From positions 1 to 24,497 of the forward strand of contig CAJQNE010000351.1 in NCBI GenBank assembly GCA_905479545.1: 24,497 bases of DNA, given 5' to 3'. Source of the DNA: an uncultured Gammaproteobacteria bacterium (GTDB lineage: Bacteria > Pseudomonadota > Gammaproteobacteria > CAJQNE01). Below, one piece after another: positions 7,251 through 13,345 of this stretch (position 1 is its first letter; every line of letters begins with the position of its first letter). The notes under the pieces are model-generated. The model saw only the letters and a program-made list of their open reading frames with translations. It did no database searches and was not told the origin of the DNA. The translations under genes were made by a program, and so were the position numbers.

Positions 7251-8261
7251 TCACAGCAGTGCGTGGGGTGCCTGCTTACTATCGACCAGTTGCATCAGCA
7301 GCCCCCGCAACCGCTCGGCCTGGCCACGGGTTTCCTGCTCGCGCTCGCGGAACATACGAGTCACCGTGCTGGCGTCGTCGCCTCTGCTAGCCATTTTAGC
7401 CTGCAGCCGCGCTTTCTCCTCCAAGGAGCGGTAAGCGGTCCACAAGGCCTGTTCAATTTCCTTCTCCTGGCAGGCCAGCATGCTCTGCGTACTCAGGCTG
7501 TGGCCGATATGACAGCGATATCGGGGACTGCCATCTAAGTCAATTTCCCAGGTAGGGCCGCCGCACTCCGGGCATGCCAGCGGAACCCGATTACCGAGCT
7601 GATCGATCTCTGCCAGGTCATCCACCTCGTTCATATCGAAGCGATTCTCGAGCTGCAGCTCTTTCGACACCACGGCATCAGCGTCCGGACGTGTGGCGGC
7701 CAACTCATTAAGCAGCTGCCCGATCTGCCCTGCCGGTAACCGGTGGTTCACCTGAGTGGCTGCAGCCGCATTGTTTGGCATATCGGGATAAACTGCATCG
7801 GTCGATTCCTGTACCACGCTCTGGCCACCACAGCGAACGATCGCATTGAGTCCGGCGCTACCGTCGTCGAGCATTCCGCTCAACACCACGCCAACTGCCG
7901 CACTGTTTCGAGCAACAGCAGCCGAGCGCATGGTTAAGTCTATAGAGGGGCGTGCCAGATTAACCCGAGGGCCACTCACCAAGCGGGTTCGGCCCTGCCG
8001 TATCACCAAATGCCGGCCCGGCGGCGCGACCAAAATACGACCGACGGGCAATGGCTGTTCGTCTCTGGCCAGCTCCGCGTCCAGCGGACCGGCAGCCTGC
8101 AACTTGTCGAGCAGCCCGGAGGTCGTGCCATTACCCAGATGCAGTACCAGAATCACAACGGCTGATAGCTCAGCATCCAGGTTAGAGACAACCTTCAACG
8201 CTGCGTCTAGGCCACCGGCAGATCCACCGATAACGATAAGGCGATTGGCTTCGGCATTCAT
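7251..8261 (-). CDS. CheB-type methylesterase without receiver domain, with C-terminal Cys/His cluster
   Basis: A 336-residue protein. Residues 1-190 are a CheB methylesterase domain: IGGSAGGLDA supplies catalytic Ser14, LVLHLG gives His41, and LSGMLDDGSAG gives Asp133, matching the Ser-His-Asp triad of CheB. There is no N-terminal receiver domain, so activity cannot be controlled by CheA phosphotransfer in the classical way. Residues 230-254 (CPECGGPTWE to YRCHIGHS) hold Cys230, Cys233, Cys250 and His254, a likely zinc site seen in other stand-alone CheB-like proteins. A helical tail with REREQETRGQ follows. No cheR or other chemotaxis gene is nearby. Its likely role is demethylation or deamidation of receptor glutamates, target unknown. 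Confidence 0.88.
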   Translation of the reverse strand: MNAEANRLIVIGGSAGGLDAALKVVSNLDAELSAVVILVLHLGNGTTSGLLDKLQAAGPLDAELARDEQPLPVGRILVAPPGRHLVIRQGRTRLVSGPRVNLARPSIDLTMRSAAVARNSAAVGVVLSGMLDDGSAGLNAIVRCGGQSVVQESTDAVYPDMPNNAAAATQVNHRLPAGQIGQLLNELAATRPDADAVVSKELQLENRFDMNEVDDLAEIDQLGNRVPLACPECGGPTWEIDLDGSPRYRCHIGHSLSTQSMLACQEKEIEQALWTAYRSLEEKARLQAKMASRGDDASTVTRMFREREQETRGQAERLRGLLMQLVDSKQAPHALL

Positions 8262-8592
8262 GCATTAGTCCTGAGAAAATCGGCTGGTAAGCATAGCCTT
8301 TATCGGCATGTCGGCAAACTGCAGACATCCGGCGGCTACCCCGGTCCTATCCGTTATCGGATAAAGCTGGCAATAGGCACAGCAAATAGCTCCCGCCGGC
8401 ACCATGAATCCAGACCAAGTAGTAATCGAAATCCAATGACATATCTTTTGGTGCTTTCTGTAGACCAAGCGAACAACCTGATTTAAAGGAGTAGCTAGCC
8501 CGCCCAGCAAGGTGGCTACTTTCGCCTTAAAACGGCAAATAATTCAATTCACAAAAGAGTGACACTTACTTAAGCCCTAACTCACCGGATTA
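8262..8592. other. Intergenic region between CheB-like and ATPase genes
   Basis: Both flanking genes are on the minus strand. An 81-codon minus frame at 8265-8510 has unusual content (many Cys, Ile and Trp), no family resemblance and no ribosome binding site that I can see, so I do not call it a gene. The region should contain the promoter of the CheB-like gene. No other structure was recognised. Confidence 0.45.
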
Positions 8593-9327
8593 TTAAGTGT
8601 CGCCTTCATCTTCAAAGAGCCAGCGAAAATACTTCTCGGGTGCGTTGAGAAAAGACTTGGTCAGCTGGTAGTGGCTACTGTCACGATAGTCTATTGGCTG
8701 GATGTTTCCGTCGTCGAAACTCAGTACCTGAGCGCCCGGATAGCTGAGCAATATAGGGGAATGTGTAGCGATGAGAAACTGTGCGTGACCGGGCTTTTCC
8801 AGCTGATGAATAATACTCATCAACGTGAGCTGGCGTTGTGGCGATAGCGCCGCTTCAGGCTCATCGAGTATGTACAAGCCCTGCTCAAACCGATTATCGA
8901 ATAAAGCCAGAAAAGCTTCGCCGTGCGATTGAGCATGTAGCGACTTACCTCCGTAAGAATGAAAGTTCGATACACCTTCCAGATAAGTCGCGAAATTGAA
9001 GAAACTTTCAGCCCTGAGAAAAAAGCCCTCAGTGGTTCGCGGCATCCACGACAACCGCAACGCAGAGGCTAAGGCGGAGCGCTCCTCAAATACTTCTTGG
9101 TAATGATCTCGATTCCCTCCCTCCGCAGGAAAACCACAGCACTCCGCAATGGCTTCTAACAGCGTAGATTTCCCGCTGCCATTTTCACCCACCAAAAAAG
9201 TAACCCGCTTCGGTAAATCAATATTGATTCCGTTCGAAAACGCCGGAATGTTGAACGGATAGCAGCTGAAATCAAACTTTTCAGGCTGGCTTACAACGTT
9301 GTGAAGAAAAGGAGAACCGGTATTCAT
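8593..9327 (-). CDS. Stand-alone ABC-like AAA ATPase
   Basis: A 244-residue soluble ATPase. Walker A is FLVGENGSGKST (residues 45-55), an ABC-like signature SHGEAFL is at 134-140, Walker B is LYILDEPEAALS (151-162) with catalytic Glu156, and the switch His is His189 in IATHSPILL. The family includes predicted ATPases related to the RecF/SMC and OLD groups, but there is no TOPRIM or nuclease domain here, and no transporter gene next to it. The start codon lies only 8 bases from the inverted repeat bounding the RAYT, with no good Shine-Dalgarno, so the native upstream sequence may have been replaced. It could be an orphan half of a lost defence or transport locus. The function is unknown. Confidence 0.85.
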   Translation of the reverse strand: MNTGSPFLHNVVSQPEKFDFSCYPFNIPAFSNGINIDLPKRVTFLVGENGSGKSTLLEAIAECCGFPAEGGNRDHYQEVFEERSALASALRLSWMPRTTEGFFLRAESFFNFATYLEGVSNFHSYGGKSLHAQSHGEAFLALFDNRFEQGLYILDEPEAALSPQRQLTLMSIIHQLEKPGHAQFLIATHSPILLSYPGAQVLSFDDGNIQPIDYRDSSHYQLTKSFLNAPEKYFRWLFEDEGDT

Positions 9328-9335
9328 ACTTTTTC

Positions 9336-10154
9336 AAGGGGTCAAAGCCCTTTAAAGCCTCTCTGGCCATTTCCTTCCGGAACCTTAGTCGCTTTGTAAC
9401 CGGCTGGTCGCCCTCGCCTCGCTTGCCCCACTTTTTGGCCTAACGCTAACTCCACCTGCTCACGAAATCGACCACTCGCCAGCGGCGTTCCCGTCTGCAC
9501 CGCCGCGGCTATCTGTTTGTGGTCTTGCTCAATCTCATCTTGATGAACATTAAACAGCGCCTTATATGCGTCGCGCTCTTCGCCACCGACAGTAAATTCG
9601 GTAAATACAGGGTGTGGAGTTAATAGAGGGTCGGGCTTGCCTTCAGCGTTACACCGGTAGCTAGACCACAGATACTCGCCAGCGACTCTCACCATGTCAG
9701 CGGCCACCGGGTTTAGCTCTATGTAGCGCATACATTGCAATAGGTAATGCTCAGCATCTACCAAGCTCGCTTTATAGCGCCCTTCCCATATCGAACCGGT
9801 CTTTCCGTACTTATGGTTGATATAAGGCACGTAGAAACGCCCTATATATTGCATCATCAACGTCACGCCGGTTTTTGTCGAAGGAGTAACCAACAGGTGA
9901 ATGTGATTCGTCATTAAACAGTAAGCGTGAATTTGACAATCGTATTTCGCACTTGCCGCTTTTAGCCACCCTAAATAGGCACGGTAGTCATCATCTTCAA
10001 AGAATACCGCCTCACGGTTATGGCCTCGCTGAACAATATGTACTGGCACGTCGGGTAGGAAAAAACGGGGCTTTCGTGGCATTTCGGCTACCAGTTTCTT
10101 TGATGGTTGTAGATTAGCCTATTCAACTCGTCAGTTAAAGGGCTTTGACCCCTT
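9336..10154. mobile_element. RAYT element bounded by a perfect 20-bp inverted REP-like repeat
   Basis: AAGGGGTCAAAGCCCTTTAA at 9336-9355 recurs exactly as its reverse complement at 10135-10154, enclosing the RAYT gene. Each end can form a small hairpin (AAGGG / CCCTT around GTCAAAG), as REP sequences do. The left copy overlaps the RAYT stop codon. Flanks on both sides look disrupted: an ATPase start on the left and a start-less frame on the right. Confidence 0.8.
9342..10082 (-). CDS. REP-associated tyrosine transposase (RAYT, Y1_Tnp)
   Basis: A 246-residue HUH single-strand endonuclease of the IS200/IS605-related RAYT group. Key elements are HIVQRGHNRE at 15-24, FFEDDDYRAYL, and the metal-binding HUH motif His60-Ile-His62 in YCLMTNHIHLLVTP. 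SIWEGRYKASL and CMRYIELNPV follow, with Tyr120 the likely catalytic tyrosine, then LWSSYRCNA. The C-terminal part is basic and ends RRGRPAGYKATK...GFKGL. RAYTs recognise and cleave REP hairpins. Here the last four codons and the stop lie inside the left 20-bp REP-like repeat, so the protein end is encoded by its own probable substrate. No lesion is visible, so it may be functional. Confidence 0.93.
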   Translation of the reverse strand: MPRKPRFFLPDVPVHIVQRGHNREAVFFEDDDYRAYLGWLKAASAKYDCQIHAYCLMTNHIHLLVTPSTKTGVTLMMQYIGRFYVPYINHKYGKTGSIWEGRYKASLVDAEHYLLQCMRYIELNPVAADMVRVAGEYLWSSYRCNAEGKPDPLLTPHPVFTEFTVGGEERDAYKALFNVHQDEIEQDHKQIAAAVQTGTPLASGRFREQVELALGQKVGQARRGRPAGYKATKVPEGNGQRGFKGL

Positions 10155-10832
10155 AGTTATACGGGCCAACTTTATGATCACTGTTTTTTTGCAACAGGGA
10201 AAAAATTAAACAAAGAGGTCGAAATAATCTTAGAAGGCCAAAACAATGTAGTCCTAGGTGGCGCGCAAAAATACCCAACGGTTGTCGACAGAGGCACCGA
10301 CTGGGCCTTTTTAAGCTATAAGGAAAACTCTTCAAGTAGTAATGATGGCCGCCCCCTTCTGAAAACTTTTAGTGAGTACCAAGCGGTCCAAAAAAAGGAC
10401 CCACATAAGTGGAAGCTGTATATGGTTTCTGTAGATGTCTTTAGAAAGCCTAACGGTCAGGTGAGCATGCAAAACGTGACTAAGCTCGTTGCGTCGGATG
10501 AGGAGATGCTTACAGTCAATCCGAAATATAAGACCTCACCGGCGGTTATTGCGGCTTTGACCCAACGAACCACCACAGACAAACCTATAGATACCAATAA
10601 GGGCATTCGAGCAACTATGGTCACATCAAAAAAAGGGAACTCTGGTGGCTCCTTCTTCGCCTTTAATGAACAAACAGGCGAATTGTGGGACGTTGGAACC
10701 CATGTAGCGAACACTGAAGAGGCTCGGGGAACCTTCAAGTTAAAACCTAGCTACTCTGATGGTAGTGAACGGTACAACTTGATGTTAGAAAACCAAACTA
10801 CACATATAGATGCAGCTAAAAGACTCAACTAA
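10149..10832 (+). pseudogene. 5'-truncated gene of unknown function next to the RAYT
   Basis: A single frame is open from 10149, inside the right REP-like repeat, to a TAA at 10832, about 227 codons. The upstream part (TGQLYDHCFFATGKK, then EVEIILEGQNNVVLGGAQ and GTDWAFLSYKE) has protein-like composition but no in-frame ATG. The first one is at 10422 and lacks a Shine-Dalgarno. The frame continues to TFKLKPSYSDGSERYNLMLE. I do not recognise the family. Codon use is more A/T rich than in most neighbours. The simplest reading is a gene whose 5' end was lost when the RAYT/REP unit arrived or recombined; the IS10-like element lies just beyond its 3' end. Confidence 0.6.
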
Positions 10833-10947
10833 TCGGTCAGTGCAATGACCTATACCTTCTGAATTAATTGGGCTCAGATTCTGAGATATCCCCACTAAAT
10901 AGCCTTTTCAATCAATTAGTTGAAGAGTATTCTTTACCTAAAACAGC

Positions 10948-11002
10948 GTGTGCATGGGATTTTTTCTCCTGAAGCCTTAATTTCGGGAGATCCCATGCAC
11001 AC
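10948..11002 (+). promoter_or_regulatory. Foldback hairpin covering the transposase ribosome binding site and start
   Basis: GTGTGCATGGGAT (10948-10960) pairs perfectly with ATCCCATGCACAC (10990-11002), which contains the ATG at 10995. Inside, TCCTGAA-type bases at 10966-10973 pair with 10982-10989, which holds the GGAG. In mRNA that includes the left arm, both the Shine-Dalgarno and the start would be hidden. IS10 and IS50 use comparable structures to block translation from read-through transcripts. Confidence 0.7.
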
Positions 11003-12194
11003 CCAAACAGTATTGCAGAAGTTCTTTTGCCGGTCATTTGATTTCAGTCACCACTACAGAAACACCTCGCTATCGTATGCTGTGAGCGCCTGCATGGCGG
11101 GCGCTAATACCTCCATCACGTCGATGGGTCAGCAGCTGTCCGGAAGCGCAGGCTATAAGCATAAAATCAAGCGAATGGATCGCTTGATAGGCAACCCCCG
11201 GTTACACGCAGAACGACGATCGTTTTACCGGATGATTACCCAGCGAGTCACTGCCGGACAGCCTAGCCCCGTTATCCTCATTGACTGGTCACCGTTTAGC
11301 GACGATCAGCAGGTTCAATGCCTACGTGCCGCCTGCCCGGTAGGCGGTCGGGCCGTAGCATTGTATGAACAACTTCACGAACGTCGCTTACTGGGAAACC
11401 GACGGATACAAACAACTTTTTTAGATCAATTGCAACGATTTCTGCCCAGCGGCTGTACGCCGATTATCGTCGCCGATGCCGGATTTAAAACACCGTTTTA
11501 CCGGCATGTTGAGCAGCTTGGCTGGCACTGGGTCGGACGGCTCAGAGGGCGAGGACTTGTTCGCCGGGCGAAGCCCGCAGCCCATTGGCATCATGCCAGT
11601 GAGTTATATGCTGGCGCTCGCTCTACTCCCCGTAGTTTAGGCAACGCCGAGTGGGTGAGAAATACGCCGATGGCGTGCCGGTTAGTGCTAGTGAAGCAGC
11701 GTGCTAAAGGGCGGCATGATTGCCGTGCTGATGGCAGGCCACGAACGAGCAAGCAGAGCCGAAAAAATGCGTCGCGGGAAAAAGAGCCTTGGCTATTAGC
11801 AGCCTCACATTCACTGGGTCACACCCGTATCAAAAAGATCGTTAAGCTGTATGAAACGCGGATGCAAATTGAAGGAAGCTTCAGAGATACTAAGTCGACT
11901 CCCTTTGGGCTGGGTATTGCACGGGGCAGCTCTACAACGCTCGAGCGTTCAGAAAACCTACTACTGATCGCTACCTTGGCGGCCTTAATGCTATGGCTTA
12001 GTAGTAGTTGCTTGAGCAACGATCAGAGAGATTCAATACGGCCCAACTCGCGCAGCAAACGGCCCCCTTATTCAGCCATTTTTCTTGCCCGGTTGGCCTG
12101 TCGAACTGGCATATTACGAATCAGCGTGGGCAGGCTGGAAAAAGCATTCGAACAAGCGAGGGTTTATGCTCATTCCTTGACGGTAGTCGAGTGA
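10995..12194 (+). CDS. IS10-like IS4-family transposase
   Basis: A 399-residue DDE transposase when started at the ATG at 10995, which follows GGAG by 5 bases. An upstream in-frame codon would lengthen it by 25 residues with no support. With this start the catalytic residues fall at Asp97 (VILIDWSPF), Asp161 (IVADAGFK) and Glu293 (YETRMQIEGSFRDTK). These are almost the same numbers as in IS10 transposase (Asp97, Asp161, Glu292), and the Y-R-E-K signature is complete. Other IS10-type motifs are HKIKRMDRLIGNPRLH, RAVALYE and GWHWVGRLRGR. The frame is intact and the ends are perfect, so the element may be active. Confidence 0.93.
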   Translation: MHTQTVLQKFFCRSFDFSHHYRNTSLSYAVSACMAGANTSITSMGQQLSGSAGYKHKIKRMDRLIGNPRLHAERRSFYRMITQRVTAGQPSPVILIDWSPFSDDQQVQCLRAACPVGGRAVALYEQLHERRLLGNRRIQTTFLDQLQRFLPSGCTPIIVADAGFKTPFYRHVEQLGWHWVGRLRGRGLVRRAKPAAHWHHASELYAGARSTPRSLGNAEWVRNTPMACRLVLVKQRAKGRHDCRADGRPRTSKQSRKNASREKEPWLLAASHSLGHTRIKKIVKLYETRMQIEGSFRDTKSTPFGLGIARGSSTTLERSENLLLIATLAALMLWLSSSCLSNDQRDSIRPNSRSKRPPYSAIFLARLACRTGILRISVGRLEKAFEQARVYAHSLTVVE

Positions 12195-12224
12195 GCTTGC
12201 GGTGAAATTAGTGGGGATATCTCA

Positions 12225-12293
12225 GGCTTCGACCCTTTTAGATTGGAGGCGTTGCACTTGCAAGTTGAATTTACCGGTTTTAACCCCTTTAGG
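12225..12293. repeat. Two further REP-like sequences right of the IS
   Basis: GGCTTCGACCCTTTTAG (12225-12241) and GGTTTTAACCCCTTTAGG (12276-12293) resemble the core GGCTTTGACCCCTTAG found at the RAYT right end (10141-10156). The first abuts the IS right end exactly. The similarity is short, so this is a tentative family assignment. Confidence 0.4.
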
Positions 12294-12381
12294 TGAAAAA
12301 CACCGGAACGCCGTCTGAGAGAAAGTGCCTGATTGTTGCACCTCGAACTCGAAGCTAAGCGCCTTTTAGGATAATGGCGGG

Positions 12382-12669
12382 CTACGCAGCGACCAAACGC
12401 TCGACATTCAACTCAGCACGATGCTGCTCGGCTCGCCACAAATCAAACTGAGACTGTTGATTCATCCAGCTTTCAGAGCTTGTTCCGAATGCGATAGACA
12501 ACCGAACTGCCATTTCAGGGCTAATCCCAGCATGGCCGTTTAGAATTGAACTTAATGTTTTCCGACTCACACCTAATGACTTTGCAACTGCCGTAACTGA
12601 CAAGCCGAGTGGTTCAATACAAAATTCCCGAACGACTTCGCCAGGATGGGGTGGGTTATGCATCAACAT
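12382..12669 (-). CDS. higA: HigA-family antitoxin (XRE-type)
   Basis: A 95-residue antitoxin with the typical HigA opening NPPHPGEVVREFCIEPLGLSVTAVAKSLGVSRKTLSSILNGHAGISPEMAVRLSIAFG. Residues about 24-62 form the helix-turn-helix. The C-terminal SSESWMNQQSQFDLWRAEQ segment is characteristic of the family. It is the second gene of the pair, separated from the toxin stop by about nine bases. A GAGG overlapping that stop serves as its ribosome binding site, so the two are translated together. It should neutralise HigB and repress the shared promoter. Confidence 0.94.
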   Translation of the reverse strand: MLMHNPPHPGEVVREFCIEPLGLSVTAVAKSLGVSRKTLSSILNGHAGISPEMAVRLSIAFGTSSESWMNQQSQFDLWRAEQHRAELNVERLVAA

Positions 12670-12678
12670 AGTGCAACC

Positions 12679-12957
12679 TCAATGATAATCTTCATAATCA
12701 ACAACTTCGGCGTTTTCACCATCGAAGCGAAAGGTGATACGCCAGTTACCACTCACTCTAACTGACCAAGTTCCGGCTCGATTACCCGTGAGTTGATGCA
12801 AATGGAGGCCGGGTAGATTCATATCCTGTGGCTCAGTCGCTGCATTTAAGCGACCTAGAACCAAACGAAGCCGATTGGCATGTTGAGCTTGAATGCCTGC
12901 GGTACTGCCAGTGAGGAAGAACCGTTCAAGTCCTTTATGCCGAAAGCTCAGAATCAT
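12679..12957 (-). CDS. higB: HigB-family toxin (RelE/ParE superfamily)
   Basis: A 92-residue ribosome-dependent mRNA interferase: ILSFRHKGLERFFLTGSTAGIQ at the start, then LRLVLGRLNAATEPQDMNLPGLHLHQLTG, and the core GTWSVRVSGNWRITFRFDG-NAEVVDYEDYH. This order and the terminal YEDYH are hallmarks of HigB. The toxin-first order is the usual one for higBA. No frame damage is seen. It has no Shine-Dalgarno, and the promoter -10 lies 6 bases before the ATG (see the promoter entry), which points to leaderless or near-leaderless translation. Confidence 0.94.
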   Translation of the reverse strand: MILSFRHKGLERFFLTGSTAGIQAQHANRLRLVLGRLNAATEPQDMNLPGLHLHQLTGNRAGTWSVRVSGNWRITFRFDGENAEVVDYEDYH

Positions 12958-12963
12958 TCACGC

Positions 12964-12992
12964 ATTGTAACGCGAGTCGTAACAGCTATCAA
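12964..12992 (-). promoter_or_regulatory. Promoter of higBA with possible operator
   Basis: On the minus strand, TTGATA (12992-12987), a 17-base spacer and TACAAT (12969-12964) form a good sigma-70 promoter. Transcription would start at or within a base or two of the higB ATG (12957). GTTAC occurs twice 12 bases apart across the spacer and -10 and is a candidate site for HigA. Confidence 0.65.
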
Positions 12993-13067
12993 TACATATA
13001 ATGTCTTGGCTCAGGGACCAATGTTGCGGCGGTGTGACGGGCCGTAGCGGATTGAAACTCACTCGAA

Positions 13068-13262
13068 CTAAATGCTCAGCACCAATCGCAAGCTGTCTTC
13101 AACCCGCCCCAGAGCTTTGCCAGACAGTGATTTAATTTTCTCAATAAGCAACGATTTATCAATGGTGATGATCTGAGAAACATTCACGACCGAGGCTTTA
13201 CCCAATCCCGAGTCAGACTTTCCAATACGAACATTGCCTGGTGCGTTTTCCAATGCTTTGGT
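13068..13262 (-). pseudogene. Truncated MazF/PemK-family toxin
   Basis: The frame begins right after a TGA and encodes TKALENAPGNVRIGKSDSGLGKASVVNVSQIITIDKSLL followed by a helix ending LRLVLSI. This matches the C-terminal half of one MazF/PemK class, where APGNV, TGL-K-S-V-NVSQI--LD---L and -L-LVL occur in that order. The N-terminal 45-55 residues, with the first beta strands and catalytic Arg, are absent. The upstream 80 bases show no MazF N-terminus in any frame. The only candidate start is TTG at 13253, so it is most likely a decayed fragment. No partner antitoxin is present. Confidence 0.75.
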
Positions 13263-13345
13263 TCAGTTGCAGCCCAACGGGCCGAGTGAAGCGAGCCCTT
13301 GGAACGGAGTGCCGAAGGCCGTATCTGATTATTGAGGCCCTAACT

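Larger units (their letters stand above)
10881..12225. mobile_element. Complete IS10-like IS4-family insertion sequence (1345 bp)
   Basis: The terminal inverted repeats CTGAGATATCCCCACTAA (10881-10898) and its exact complement (12208-12225) are 18 bp and perfect. They resemble IS10 ends, which begin CTGAGAGATCCCC. The single transposase gene and total length also match IS10 (1329 bp). Flanking nonamers (GCTCAGATT on the left, GCTTCGACC on the right) do not form the 9-bp target duplication expected of IS10, so one side may have been rearranged. Confidence 0.93.

Noticed and set aside
7846..8268. 140-codon plus frame antisense to the CheB-like gene
   Set aside because: Fully antisense to a gene with all catalytic motifs; explained by codon bias.
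8265..8510. 81-codon minus frame next to the CheB-like gene
   Set aside because: No ribosome binding site or family similarity, and odd Cys/Trp/Ile content for a small protein in this genome.
10835..10850. GGTCA/TGACC hairpin after the truncated gene as a terminator
   Set aside because: Only a 5-bp stem and no following T tract.
9336..12225. RAYT and IS10-like element as ends of one composite transposon
   Set aside because: The two elements have unrelated termini and different transposases, so they could not mobilise the segment together.
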